Counted from the stretch's first letter, positions 16,886-26,513 are shown. The stretch: 64,000 nt of DNA from SZUA-100 sp965248135 (GCA_965248135.1 CBDFIN010000009.1:124001-188000), one strand, 5' to 3'. The notes: generated from the sequence alone by a model not told the origin. Numbers and translations are program-made.

Positions 16886-18058
16886 ATGCACCTGGCTTTC
16901 GTAACATCTCTTGTGGTCGACGGGAGACCGACCACCGGTTTTGAGGTCGCAAATGAGGCGATTGTCGCCGGCCTGCGTGCGATCGGCAACAAGGTATCCG
17001 TGATTGGGTTTTGTCAGCCGCGCCAACAGGAAAACGATGATCCTGACACGCTTTTGCTGGGCACAATTAGCGTTGAAAATGCTGGCGCGTCGCTATCGCA
17101 AAAGGTGCGTTGGATGGTTGCCGCATTGGCGCGAGGACTACCGGTGGGCGGCAGCAAGCTCTGTGTTGCAACATGGGCCGAGGTAAAAGCTGCGCTTGAC
17201 GGCCTTGGAAAAATCGATGGCATTATCATTAATTCGGTCCAGATGCCTTCGGCCTTTCCACAATTGCTCGACTACGCGCCGTTTTGCTATGTGGCACATA
17301 ATGTTGAACATCGCTCGGCTGCGCGAAATGCTGAATACTCAGGCAGAAAACCGGAACGCTATTTCTATGCCCGCGATGCCCGCTTGCTCAAACCAATCGA
17401 GGCCAAACTGTGTACTACAGCCCGGCATGTGTTTGTACTGGGCGAAGATGATCGGGCAGCACTGGGGCTGGCAAATGAAAAGTCACAATTGTTGCCGATG
17501 GTTTTTCCAGCCACCAATAATACAGCAGAAAACCAGCCCGCCGATACCGACATTACGCATGATGTCGGTCTGATCGGCACCTGGACCTGGCAACCCAATT
17601 TTGCCGGCCTTCGTTGGTTTCTCGATAAAGTTGTACCATTGCTGGACCCGGACATGTCGATCTCGATTGCCGGCAACGCGCCGGATGTTGGCAAAGTGGA
17701 ACATGGCGGGGTCAAATTTGTCGGCCGTGTTGCCAGTGCGCGAAGCTTTGTTGCCCAGTCCCTGGTACTGGCTTTGATCAGTCGCGGCGGAACGGGTGTT
17801 CAATTGAAAACAATCGAGGCATTCCAGGCCGGCATGCCGTGCATCGCCACCAGTTCGTCAGTGCGTGGGCTTACCGAAATTCCTTCAAACTGCCGGGTTG
17901 AGGATGATGCGATGGAATTCGCAGCAGCGCTAAACGGCCTGGTTGGAACCGTAAAGACCGGCAAAACAGGCAAATTAGACGGCAGCGCATTCGCTGAAAC
18001 TCAGCGTCGTGGACTTGAAGAGGTGCTTCGTCAAGGGCTGAAAGTGTTTAAGCACTGA
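16886..18058 (+). CDS. Glycosyltransferase (GT1/GT4-like)
   Basis: Predicted GT-B glycosyltransferase, 390 aa, starting MHLAFVTSLVVDGRPTTGFE, a typical nucleotide-sugar transferase N-terminus. The second half has VGLIGTWTWQPNFAGLRWFLDKVVP and the donor-site region GTGVQLKTIEAFQAGMPCIAT, matching the family glycine-rich and E-x7-E-like regions. The frame is open from 16715 through the 5' end of the opposite gene; ATG 16886 with GAGG 14 nt before is chosen. It is divergent from the ExoM-like gene, sharing about 160 bp of promoter space. Role in the exopolysaccharide is inferred from the locus. Confidence 0.78.
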   Translation: MHLAFVTSLVVDGRPTTGFEVANEAIVAGLRAIGNKVSVIGFCQPRQQENDDPDTLLLGTISVENAGASLSQKVRWMVAALARGLPVGGSKLCVATWAEVKAALDGLGKIDGIIINSVQMPSAFPQLLDYAPFCYVAHNVEHRSAARNAEYSGRKPERYFYARDARLLKPIEAKLCTTARHVFVLGEDDRAALGLANEKSQLLPMVFPATNNTAENQPADTDITHDVGLIGTWTWQPNFAGLRWFLDKVVPLLDPDMSISIAGNAPDVGKVEHGGVKFVGRVASARSFVAQSLVLALISRGGTGVQLKTIEAFQAGMPCIATSSSVRGLTEIPSNCRVEDDAMEFAAALNGLVGTVKTGKTGKLDGSAFAETQRRGLEEVLRQGLKVFKH

Positions 18059-18129
18059 TCAGAATTCAACGCTGAAAATATGCTCTATATTCGTCGTTAA
18101 TCAAACGTTTGCACCAGAAAATCGATATT

Positions 18130-18144
18130 GTCCCAATTTGGGAC
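18130..18144. promoter_or_regulatory. Perfect 15-bp palindrome upstream of the WecG-type gene
   Basis: GTCCCAATTTGGGAC at 18130-18144 is a perfect palindrome (7-bp arms around one base). It sits in the 252-bp interval between two polysaccharide glycosyltransferase genes, about 165 nt before the next start. It is a plausible dimeric regulator site. No known consensus is claimed. The rest of 18059-18310 contains no convincing gene. Confidence 0.35.
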
Positions 18145-18310
18145 CGCATCTTGGTATGCCAATTGCTTGCTACATAGCGATTGTCCGGCAGAGGTGATTC
18201 CCACACATTGCAACTGCCGGTCGCGACAGTCACCGGATATGGAGCGTGCTGCCTCTGACAAGACCTTGAAAATGGGTGAAGGTGGTTTGTCGATAGGGCT
18301 TATTTTGGTC

Positions 18311-19144
18311 ATGTCGAATATTGATTCGAATTTAACTATTTCTCGTCGAGTTGGCAGGGATACGGATAATTTTGAGGAGCGAAAATATCGCAATATCCTC
18401 GGCATCAACGTTGTTGCGAGAGCAAAGAACTCTGTGCTGGCGGAATTACACCGGCTGATCGACCGTCAATCCCATGCAAAGGTATCCTTTTTGAATGCCC
18501 ACTGCGCCAATATCGCTTGGGAAGACAAAAACCTGCGGCAGTGTCTGGAAAAATTCATGGTTTTGCCGGATGGCATTGGCGTCGATCTTTGTTCTCGAAT
18601 TAACTACGGGGTGAAGTTTCCCGACAATCTCAACGGCACTGATTTTATCCCTGCTTTACTTGAAAGTTTGCAGGAAAAAATCGAAGTCGGGCTGTTGGGC
18701 GCCAAGCAGGAAGTTGTGAACAGGGCGCGCGAAAATCTCGCCAAGTCCTATCCTCGTCATCGCTTTAGTGTCATCAGCCATGGTTATGTTAGCCAGGAAG
18801 ATCAGAGCAGGATTTTGATCGAGCTGGAACTGTGCAGGCCGGATATTCTGCTGGTCGCGTTAGGCAATCCGGCGCAGGAAAAATGGATTGCCAGGAACTG
18901 CGAACCAAAACACTGCACGCTGGCTTTCGGTGTCGGCGCACTGTTTGATTTTGCTTCCAAACAGATACCACGAGCGCCAAGAATGATGCGGAAATTGCGG
19001 CTTGAGTGGCTGTTTCGCCTTGCGCTTGAGCCGGGTCGAATGTGGCGACGCTATATTGTTGGTAATCCGGTTTTCCTGTGGCGCTCGCTTATGCAGCGAT
19101 ACGGGTCTGGCGCCAAGGGAACCGCGGCTGATGACAAACGATAA
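18311..19144 (+). CDS. WecG/TagA/CpsF family glycosyltransferase
   Basis: Protein of about 277 aa in the family that transfers N-acetylmannosamine(uronate) or glucose to lipid-linked sugars. Diagnostic segments are VSFLNAHCANIAW, VLPDGIGV, GLLGAKQEVVNRARENL, DILLVALGNPAQEKWI, and VGALFDFASKQIPRAPRMMRKLRLEWLFRL near the C-terminus, all standard for the family. The start is uncertain: ATG 18311 is chosen, but ATG 18272 and ATG 18239 are in frame and the frame is open from 18128. It overlaps the next gene by 14 nt. Confidence 0.88.
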   Translation: MSNIDSNLTISRRVGRDTDNFEERKYRNILGINVVARAKNSVLAELHRLIDRQSHAKVSFLNAHCANIAWEDKNLRQCLEKFMVLPDGIGVDLCSRINYGVKFPDNLNGTDFIPALLESLQEKIEVGLLGAKQEVVNRARENLAKSYPRHRFSVISHGYVSQEDQSRILIELELCRPDILLVALGNPAQEKWIARNCEPKHCTLAFGVGALFDFASKQIPRAPRMMRKLRLEWLFRLALEPGRMWRRYIVGNPVFLWRSLMQRYGSGAKGTAADDKR

Positions 19145-20012
19145 GTCAGTCGCCATAGTAACCCCGAGTTTTGCTGCGGATTTTGATCGCTGCCGCTTGC
19201 TATGCGACAGTATAGACGCCAATGTGAAAGGCGTAGCTGATCATTTTATCCTGGTCGACGACGATGACTATACCCTGTTTTCGCAGCTGACTGGCGCTCG
19301 ACGCCAAGTTATTAACGAGCGCGATATCCTGCCCGATTGGCTGCACATGATACCAGGCGGCGTTGGTGCCGGCGCTCGCAAATTGTGGATTTCGTCGAGA
19401 AACTGGCCAATGCGCGGATGGCATGTTCAACAACTGCGCCGCATCGCGATTGCCGCTCACATCGAGCACGAGGCATTGTTATACTGCGACTCCGACATGT
19501 TTTTTGTGCGGCCTTTTGATCTTGCTATGTTGTGGCGTCAAAAGGCGTTGCGCCTTTATCGGGTTCCTGATGGCATCAGCAAAGATATGACCGGACACAA
19601 AAAATGGCCGGATGTCGCATATAGATTGAACGGGCTGGCTTCCCAGTCTTTCCCCCACCATGACTACATTAACAATCTGGTCAGTTGGCGGCGGGAAACG
19701 GTGCTAGCCATGTGCCGGCATATTGAAAAGGTCACCGGGCGTGATTGGCTATCGGCCATTGGCCGTAACCGGACATTTTCAGAGTGTCTGATCTACGGCG
19801 TCTATGCCGACCGCATTGTGGCAGATGAGGCAGTGCACTGGCGTACCAACAAGGCGCTGTGCCTGACATATTGGGACGGAGAGGCGCTTGAACCCGGCTC
19901 GCTCAGGCGACTGGTCGAACGGATGGACCACCAACAATATGCGCTCGGTATCCAGTCTTTTACCAATACCGATACCGGCATGTTGCGCCGGTTTTTGGAA
20001 GAGGTGGCATGA
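19131..20012 (+). CDS. DUF6492-like putative glycosyltransferase
   Basis: Protein of 293 aa beginning SVAIVTPSFAADFDRCRLLCDSID, with ADHFILVDDDD and the acidic segment ALLYCDSDMFFVRPFD that looks like a metal/nucleotide-sugar DxD site. It resembles DUF6492 proteins from alphaproteobacterial polysaccharide loci, thought to be GT-A transferases; the donor is unknown. ATG 19131 lies inside the end of the WecG-type gene (14-nt overlap), implying coupled translation. The frame is open from 19002, but the upstream part is a shadow of the preceding gene. It is convergent with the flippase gene 61 nt away. Confidence 0.7.
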   Translation: MTNDKSVAIVTPSFAADFDRCRLLCDSIDANVKGVADHFILVDDDDYTLFSQLTGARRQVINERDILPDWLHMIPGGVGAGARKLWISSRNWPMRGWHVQQLRRIAIAAHIEHEALLYCDSDMFFVRPFDLAMLWRQKALRLYRVPDGISKDMTGHKKWPDVAYRLNGLASQSFPHHDYINNLVSWRRETVLAMCRHIEKVTGRDWLSAIGRNRTFSECLIYGVYADRIVADEAVHWRTNKALCLTYWDGEALEPGSLRRLVERMDHQQYALGIQSFTNTDTGMLRRFLEEVA

Positions 20013-20073
20013 ACCCAGATCAAGCAACCGAATTCTTACCCCGCCATATCAGTCAATTCGCGGCTATTTACAA

Positions 20074-21351
20074 TTATACCGCGTGGGCAATCGTCGGTGT
20101 TTTGCCGCTTGGCACGACACGGTAAGTGGTTAAGGCGGAAAGAACATACAACAGAAAGAACACACCGTTGAGCCAAAGGGCGCGATCGGAAAAATCCTGC
20201 GACAAACCGAGCAAGAGGATCAGCAAAGCCGCCTTGTGTAGCCCGACAAGGAACAGAATTATCACCCGGGCGATTGTTTTTTCGCAGGCGTAAAGGAGTT
20301 CCGCATGATATTCCACCAAGTTGCGGAAGGCGGGAACAGCGAGCACCAGAATGAGGAAACCGGAGGCTTGGGCAATGTTCGAGCCGAGGAAACCAGGCGC
20401 GATATTGAGCAAGATGGTAATCGCCGCCATGCCGATTACCGAAACCACTGCAATGGATATTTCGATCATTGCCCTGGTTCGCATTCTAGCCAGTCCCCCG
20501 CGGCGCTTCATTATCAGTTGCACCAGCATGGTGTTAAAAGCGCGGATTGGCAGGGCCGTCAGATCGACCAAGCGCATGATGATCGCGTATATACCGGCCA
20601 TGGTTTCGCCACCGAGCACCAAAACAACAACCTTGTCGAGTTCCATCTGCAAATAAAACAAGACATCGGCAGCCGAGACTGCCAGTGCGTCAATCATTCG
20701 GCCGATATAGGCTTTCGGCTTCCAGCGCCATCGCTGTCGGGGGTAAAAGAATATCGCGGCGATTACCAAGCAGGTCGCGTTGGCGCCGGCGTAAAGCATC
20801 GACCAAGTAACGAGCTCATGGCTGTAGGAGAAAAAAAAGCCCACCGCGGCAATCGCACGCAAACTAGAACCGACGATGGTCAAAAGTGCCCCATAGGCAT
20901 AGCGGGCCATGCCATTATTGACGATGATCGCAACTTCCGAAAGCCGCCAGAAAACAATTTCGGCAGCCATGATCCACAAGAAGGCTGTAAGGCTCATGCC
21001 GGTGGAAAAAATAAGCCAATAGAAAAGCAGCGAAATAGCGAAAACAAAGGGCAAGGAAAGCACGAATACAGCGGCAAATCCGGCGGTAAACGAACCGACC
21101 AGGAGCGGCCGCACGGTGGCGGTGCGATAGAGCGGCGAAATAAAACCGAAGCCGGCCAATCTGGACAATACCACGCCGGTGGCCGAGGCTGTGGCAAACA
21201 GGCCGAAATCCTCAAGGCTCAAGGCATTGGCGATGGCAATGAAATAGGCGACCGATATTACCAACCGGCCCGCATGGCCCGAAAGCAGCGAAAGATAAGC
21301 CTTGATCTTTTCGGCATCGATGATGGAGGTGTAAGTTTGCGTCAAGATCAT
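20074..21351 (-). CDS. Wzx-like oligosaccharide flippase
   Basis: Integral membrane protein of 425 aa with about 12 hydrophobic segments spread evenly, small charged loops, and the MATE-like polysaccharide exporter layout (for example ALSLEDFGLFATASATGVV in the first helices). It would flip undecaprenyl-linked repeat units across the inner membrane for the Wzy-type polymerase at 14.4-15.8 kb. The final hydrophilic residues are short. The start ATG 21351 is divergent from the GH10 gene. Identification rests on topology and family resemblance, so it is less firm than the enzyme calls. Confidence 0.72.
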   Translation of the reverse strand: MILTQTYTSIIDAEKIKAYLSLLSGHAGRLVISVAYFIAIANALSLEDFGLFATASATGVVLSRLAGFGFISPLYRTATVRPLLVGSFTAGFAAVFVLSLPFVFAISLLFYWLIFSTGMSLTAFLWIMAAEIVFWRLSEVAIIVNNGMARYAYGALLTIVGSSLRAIAAVGFFFSYSHELVTWSMLYAGANATCLVIAAIFFYPRQRWRWKPKAYIGRMIDALAVSAADVLFYLQMELDKVVVLVLGGETMAGIYAIIMRLVDLTALPIRAFNTMLVQLIMKRRGGLARMRTRAMIEISIAVVSVIGMAAITILLNIAPGFLGSNIAQASGFLILVLAVPAFRNLVEYHAELLYACEKTIARVIILFLVGLHKAALLILLLGLSQDFSDRALWLNGVFFLLYVLSALTTYRVVPSGKTPTIAHAV

Positions 21352-21418
21352 GAAGTTATGCCAATACTTGCTTCACTTGGTATTACAATGCCCGAACAGA
21401 TTAGCGAAAGGTGAGCCG

Positions 21419-22519
21419 ATGAAGACGAGTTCTCTTGCAAGGTATTCTAGCGGGCAGAAATTAACACGCCGTTCCGTAATTAGAACTATTGCACAGGCGG
21501 CTGCAGCCAGTTCAGGTTTGGGTTTTCTGCAACCCGCCTCGGCCAAGGCGCGCAACATACCGTTTGGTGCGGCGGTGGAGTATGAGCCGTTCCTCAACGA
21601 TGCCCGATATCGGCAGGCACTGATTGATCACACCGACATGCTTGTGCCGATGAACAAGTTCAAATGGGCTTTACTGAGGCACACCAGAGGGAAGTTTGAT
21701 TTTACCGGTGCCGATGAGATTATCCGTTTCGCCCGCAAGCATGGCAAAAGCGTTCGTGGCCATACGTTGCTTTGGTATGCCCATAATCCACAATGGGTGG
21801 AAGAGATTTCAACCAAGAAAGCGGCCGAACGGGCTCTGGTGGAGCATATCGAGACGGTGGTTGATCGGTATCGCGGGGTGGTGCCGTCATGGGATGTGGT
21901 CAATGAAGTTGTTGCCCATGATCCGTTGTCGGAAGGTCAGTGGCGGCAAGGGCTTTGGCTGAAGCACTTTGGCAAGGAGCATGTGGAGATTGCTTTCAGG
22001 GCGGCTGCACGTGCTGATCCTTTAGCCGAACTGGTCATCAACGACTATGATCTTGAAAACATCGGCCCGCGATTTGAAGCCCGTCGCAAGGCAGTCTTGA
22101 CCATTGTTCGCGATCTGCAGGATCAAAATATTCCGGTGCATGGTGTCGGACTTCAGGCCCATCTTTATGCCGAGCGCGAGATCGATCGCGAGGGCCTCGC
22201 ACGCTTCATTGGCAAGCTGGGGCAGTTGGGCGTGAAGACACTGGTTACCGAACTGGATGTGATTGATTGGCGGCTTTCCAAAAATTCGGTGCGGCGAGAC
22301 ATAGGCGCTGCCAATGTGGTTGCCGAATTCCTCGAAGCGGTAACTGCCGGCGGTGGCGCGCAGTCTGTTGTTGCCTGGGGTATTACCGATCGATATTCGT
22401 GGATTTCAGATGTTTTCAAACGCCATGACGGTGCACCGAACCGACCACTGCCGCTTGACCGGGACTATCGGCAAAAACCGATGTTTGATGTAATCGACCA
22501 GTTTTGCCGGCAGCTTTAA
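21419..22519 (+). CDS. Tat-exported GH10 glycanase (endo-beta-1,4-xylanase family)
   Basis: Glycoside hydrolase family 10 protein, 366 aa. A twin-arginine signal, KLTRRSVIRTIAQ followed by an alanine-rich hydrophobic stretch (residues 15-42), sends it folded to the periplasm. The TIM barrel has the acid/base glutamate E163 in PSWDVVNEVVAHD and the nucleophile E278 in TLVTELDVIDW; GHTLLWYAHNPQW is the usual substrate-cleft segment. ATG 21419 follows AAAGGTGA. In an exopolysaccharide locus the likely job is trimming or releasing the cell's own polymer rather than digesting plant xylan; that is inference. It is divergent from the flippase gene. Confidence 0.92.
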   Translation: MKTSSLARYSSGQKLTRRSVIRTIAQAAAASSGLGFLQPASAKARNIPFGAAVEYEPFLNDARYRQALIDHTDMLVPMNKFKWALLRHTRGKFDFTGADEIIRFARKHGKSVRGHTLLWYAHNPQWVEEISTKKAAERALVEHIETVVDRYRGVVPSWDVVNEVVAHDPLSEGQWRQGLWLKHFGKEHVEIAFRAAARADPLAELVINDYDLENIGPRFEARRKAVLTIVRDLQDQNIPVHGVGLQAHLYAEREIDREGLARFIGKLGQLGVKTLVTELDVIDWRLSKNSVRRDIGAANVVAEFLEAVTAGGGAQSVVAWGITDRYSWISDVFKRHDGAPNRPLPLDRDYRQKPMFDVIDQFCRQL

Positions 22520-22685
22520 CTTTTGCTGCCAATCTGATGCAAAGGTATTCGCTAATTAATGTCAAAAGTGGTGGCTCAAATGCTGCACTGTTAATAGTTT
22601 GTTATCCATGGATGTTAATAATTAAGTAACCAGGCTCGCGGAATAACTGCCGAGGGCTTTTTGATGACGGAGATAACAACCACCG

Positions 22686-25253
22686 ATGGTTGATTTTTTC
22701 AAAAAACGCACGGCAGGGGAAGCGGAGAAGGATGCTGGCAATGATCAGCCGAACTCACTACTTGATGTGGTGGTGCCGCTTCATAACGAAATTCCTGATC
22801 CTGGGGTAGCAAAACATGATTCGTTGCTCAGCCAAATTGGTGGAATATCGGCCAGAAATGATGAATTCCTGATCGAGAAGCAGGCGGCTGAAAGGGCCGA
22901 ACTGCGCGCCCGAAAAGCAGCGTTCGAGCAGGCGGAACAACACGCCAGGCACGCGGCTGAGCGCGAATCCTCACAATTTTTCGAAGAAAAGGCCGACCGG
23001 CTTTCACGCGAAATTGAGCGGATCAGAGCAGAAAAAATTCGCCAATTGAATAACGACCGTGCGGCCAGTATTAGACCGGTCGCCCGCCATCACGACCAGT
23101 ATTCGTATCAACACCCGCCGAACCCGCAACATCAAACGCCCCAGGCGCAAGTTCCTCACGCCACAGCCCATCATGTTTTTGATCCACAAGCACGCCCGGC
23201 GGACCGATCGGTCCGGTCACCACACAATCAACCGCCATCTACAAACATAAAATATGGTTATCCGTCACGGCCGTCGGTTGCGAGCGAGCAGGGTGGCCGT
23301 AGCGAGCATGCGGCAATAACTGATTACGCTCCTGCTGGTCCGGAACCAGCTCAACCCCAGCCGTACCATCAACAATCCGTCCAGGCGGAGACCGTGCGCT
23401 CTGCATCTGCACCGAGCGGCTATCAAGATCGACGACCGGATTTGGCAGCTGAAACCGTGCAACACCCACATTATCCACCGCCGCCCCAAACCAAACCCGA
23501 GGGCGTGTCGACACCTTACTATCCGCCTCCGTCCAGCCACCCGTTACCGCCACATGCACAATATGTTGAGCCGATTGAGCCCCATGCGACCGGCGACAGG
23601 AACTACCGATACCGTCAAGCTGACCCTCTTGCGGGACATCACCCACAAGCAGGTAGCCAGAAAACTAACGATGTAAACACGTCTGATGCCAGCGCATGGG
23701 ATGACCGGGTAGGTGATAGAGATGCTGTCGATGCCCCTGCATATCCGATCAAACCTGATCATCATGGATATCGCAGTGCGCAGGGCAAGCCTTTGTTTGA
23801 TTTAGACAATTTGGGGCGAGTGGCTCTTGGATCATGGCGATTTGCGGCAATTGGCGCGATTATCGGTGCCATTGCGGCCGGCGCATATGCCATTATCCTA
23901 CCTAATACCTATCTCGCAGTGGCCGAATTATTGATCGACCCACGTGATGTAAAAGTCATGGAAAGCCAGTTGACCCCATCCAGCTATGGTGGAGAGACGA
24001 TGATTGCCTATCTGGAAAGCCAATTGCGTATCATCGAATCCAGCAGCGTTCTTAATGCAGTAATCGAAAGCGAGGGACTGCGGAACGATCCTGAGTTTGT
24101 TGGCAACAGTGGGGGAATTTGGAATCCGCTGGACTTGATCTTGCCACCGCCGCCCGCGACCCAGCACATGAATGACCTCCAAAAGGCCAATAGGGCGCTG
24201 GAAGAGGCATTGTCGATATCAAGGGGAAACAGGACTTTTATCGTTTCAATCGAAGCAAACACCCAAAGCCCCGATAAATCGGCGCGCATCGCCAATGCGG
24301 TGGCCAAAGCCTATGTCGACGGTGAGTCCGGGGCGCGGTCCCGACTAGCTCGCGATACCAGTGAAAATCTAGCCAACAAGCTGACCACATTGCGCCAACG
24401 GGTGCACGAGGCGGAGCGCGATGTAGAAAACTACAAGGCTGAGAACGGATTGATCAGTTCTGAGGGCAAGTTAACCAATGAAGTTCAATTGTCGCGACTT
24501 AACGAGCAGCTTGCCAATGCCAAGGGCAATACGGCCAGTGCCAAAGCCCGGATGGAGCAGGCACAGGCGACAGACTTGAGCGATGTGATCGCAGGCGCGT
24601 TGCCTGGTACACTGGCCAAAGGCCCTATCGTTACTCTGCGCTATCGTTACGCAACGCTGAAGACCAACGCCGACCGGCTGTCGACCAAACTTGGCCCCAA
24701 ACATCCCCAAAGGATAGCCGCGGATGCAGAACTTTCGAGCACCCGATCGCAAATGGATCAGGAACTCAGGCGATTGATCAAGGGGACTGCCAAGGACTAC
24801 GAGCGGATGATGCAGAGGCAGGAAAACCTGATGCAACAGGTGAATACGCTCAAGGCTGCTGCTGCCGGGGTTGGCACGAATCAAATCAAACTTCGTGAGC
24901 TGGAACGTGAACTGGATGCCCATCGCCGGGTTTATGAAAACTACCTTTTGCGTTCCCGCGAAACCGGCGAACAGGAAGGCATCACCACCTCGAATGCCCG
25001 CATCATAACCAAGGCCACACCGCCGCTTGAAAGGAGCGGTCCCCATCGCACGATTATTGCCGGAATTGGCTTCATCGCAGGTGCAATACTCGGACTAATA
25101 TTGTATTTGCTATCGAGCTTCACGGGTGGCCGGACCAGATCTCCATCCGATAGCGATAGCGCTGTGGGCAACGGAAATAATCCGCCACCCAATCCGTATG
25201 ACCACCAAAATCCCCACTATAATGGACACGCCAATGGCGGATTATATGGCTGA
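22686..25253 (+). CDS. Wzz/GumC-type polysaccharide co-polymerase with long N-terminal extension
   Basis: Chain-length and export protein of 855 aa. Residues 1-380 are hydrophilic: first a charged, Glu/Arg/Ala-rich helical part (about 50-125) likely to form a coiled coil, then a Pro/His/Gln/Tyr-rich low-complexity region. A first membrane helix (about 386-407, GAIIGAIAAGAYAIILP) leads into the Wzz periplasmic domain with long helices (LTTLRQRVHEAERDVENYKAENGL). A second helix lies at about 787-812, and a Pro/Asn/His-rich tail follows. The ExoP-style BY-kinase domain with Walker motifs is absent. ATG 22686 follows GGAGATAAC. The extension is the odd feature; members of this family usually start close to the first helix. 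Confidence 0.85.
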   Translation: MVDFFKKRTAGEAEKDAGNDQPNSLLDVVVPLHNEIPDPGVAKHDSLLSQIGGISARNDEFLIEKQAAERAELRARKAAFEQAEQHARHAAERESSQFFEEKADRLSREIERIRAEKIRQLNNDRAASIRPVARHHDQYSYQHPPNPQHQTPQAQVPHATAHHVFDPQARPADRSVRSPHNQPPSTNIKYGYPSRPSVASEQGGRSEHAAITDYAPAGPEPAQPQPYHQQSVQAETVRSASAPSGYQDRRPDLAAETVQHPHYPPPPQTKPEGVSTPYYPPPSSHPLPPHAQYVEPIEPHATGDRNYRYRQADPLAGHHPQAGSQKTNDVNTSDASAWDDRVGDRDAVDAPAYPIKPDHHGYRSAQGKPLFDLDNLGRVALGSWRFAAIGAIIGAIAAGAYAIILPNTYLAVAELLIDPRDVKVMESQLTPSSYGGETMIAYLESQLRIIESSSVLNAVIESEGLRNDPEFVGNSGGIWNPLDLILPPPPATQHMNDLQKANRALEEALSISRGNRTFIVSIEANTQSPDKSARIANAVAKAYVDGESGARSRLARDTSENLANKLTTLRQRVHEAERDVENYKAENGLISSEGKLTNEVQLSRLNEQLANAKGNTASAKARMEQAQATDLSDVIAGALPGTLAKGPIVTLRYRYATLKTNADRLSTKLGPKHPQRIAADAELSSTRSQMDQELRRLIKGTAKDYERMMQRQENLMQQVNTLKAAAAGVGTNQIKLRELERELDAHRRVYENYLLRSRETGEQEGITTSNARIITKATPPLERSGPHRTIIAGIGFIAGAILGLILYLLSSFTGGRTRSPSDSDSAVGNGNNPPPNPYDHQNPHYNGHANGGLYG

Positions 25254-25304
25254 ACCCACCATGCCATAGCTGTTTCAACCAGCTTGTCGGTTTTTTCGTC
25301 AAGC

Positions 25305-26513
25305 TCAGTTGAATTTATGCAGTCTCACTGTCCGGTTTAAATCAAGCCGGGGCTTCCAAGCCTCAAGCAAAATCATGGCAAAGGCAACTACATAGACAAA
25401 ATAGGTGCGATCGTCGGGCAATGGAAAGGTGACAAACTTACCGCCAAAGCAAAGAATTATAGCCACCAGCATCGCCGTTGCGCGCCGGTTTGGCAATCTT
25501 TTTGACCTTGCGAGCAGCGCCCAGCCGAACAACAGCACGATCATCAGTTTCGGCCAATTATTGTTTTGCAGCGACATTAAAATGCCGCGTGCCACACCTT
25601 TGAGATAATCAGCCAGGGCGAATTCCGGATGGAAACCAATCATGGTGTTTTGAATTTCGACATTCGAGAAGTAAAAATGCGCCCACCAGCCTGGATGATC
25701 GTTGCCGCTGGTGATCCAGAAATAGCTGGCTAGCGAAGCGGCAAACAGTGTTGCCAGACCGACCCTCTTCAAATCAAAAAGCAAGGCGGCCAATGGCAAG
25801 GTAAACAGAAATATAATGTTGTCCGGCCGCACCAGAAAAGCGGTGAACAGCAGCGGCAGGGCAGCGATGTCGCGTGCCTGAAGCAGCAGATAAATACCGC
25901 CGAAACAAAGGGCAGCAAACAACATATCCGGTGAGGCAAGGCGCGGCATATAGAAAAACCCGGAAAGCAACAACAGGGCTACCACCACCGGCGCAGCCTG
26001 CACAAACCCGCCACGTTGCATCCACACCATACAAATGCCGCCGAACATCAGCGCGGCAACAACACTGATCCAGATGGTCGCCTCAACCGGACCGATCAAT
26101 TTACCCAACACGCGTATGGCGGCAACATAGGCAACCTTGACCTCATACATCGGCAGCATTGAATGAAAAGCGTCCGGGTGCTGATAGGTGTGGAGATTAT
26201 AGGGATTTTGGGCTTGCAGGCGATAAAGCTGGCCGTCGGAGGCGCGGGTCTCGATCATGCCCCAGGTTTTTTTGTGCAGCGCTTCGATGCTATTCACATC
26301 GTCCTGGATAGAAGCGGCCACATAGGGGGCCATGTCCCAATTATATTCCGGTTTTATCAGACCCACTGTGGCGACGGCTGTCAGCATCAACACGAAAAAG
26401 CCGATGGCCAACCGATCAAGGTTCGATTTGGTCAGCAGCGGACACGCTATCGCCTTGAGCCGATCGCCAGACCAGACCAAAGCACTTTTTGCTGGTTGAT
26501 CGGCGATACTCAT
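25305..26513 (-). CDS. Polytopic membrane protein, GT-C-like, function unknown
   Basis: Protein of 402 aa with roughly ten hydrophobic segments. An early extracytoplasmic loop after the first helix carries EYNWDMAPYVAA; acidic residues at this position are typical of GT-C glycosyltransferases that use prenyl-phosphate sugars. No signature firm enough for a family name is seen. It is the last gene of the minus-strand set that contains an SDR, an aminotransferase, an SMR-like transporter, a DprE1-like oxidase and a UbiA enzyme. A role as the final transferase that uses the prenyl-linked sugar is therefore plausible. ATG 26513 lies 32 nt after the aminotransferase stop, with a GGAGAAAG site. It is convergent with the Wzz-like gene. 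Confidence 0.6.
   Translation of the reverse strand: MSIADQPAKSALVWSGDRLKAIACPLLTKSNLDRLAIGFFVLMLTAVATVGLIKPEYNWDMAPYVAASIQDDVNSIEALHKKTWGMIETRASDGQLYRLQAQNPYNLHTYQHPDAFHSMLPMYEVKVAYVAAIRVLGKLIGPVEATIWISVVAALMFGGICMVWMQRGGFVQAAPVVVALLLLSGFFYMPRLASPDMLFAALCFGGIYLLLQARDIAALPLLFTAFLVRPDNIIFLFTLPLAALLFDLKRVGLATLFAASLASYFWITSGNDHPGWWAHFYFSNVEIQNTMIGFHPEFALADYLKGVARGILMSLQNNNWPKLMIVLLFGWALLARSKRLPNRRATAMLVAIILCFGGKFVTFPLPDDRTYFVYVVAFAMILLEAWKPRLDLNRTVRLHKFN

Noticed and set aside
20305..21414. Plus-strand 369-codon frame opposite the flippase
   Set aside because: Its sequence is His/Gln/Gly-rich nonsense typical of antisense reading of a hydrophobic membrane protein; the minus-strand flippase frame explains the DNA.
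22520..22685. Possible terminator stem before the Wzz-like gene (GCTCGCGG...CCGAGGGCTTTTT)
   Set aside because: Only a 4-5-bp interrupted stem can be drawn, so it is left out.
25254..25304. Possible bidirectional terminator AGCTTG...TCAAGCT between the Wzz-like and GT-C-like genes
   Set aside because: The stem is short, AT-containing and has its T-run inside the loop; not strong enough to list as a terminator.
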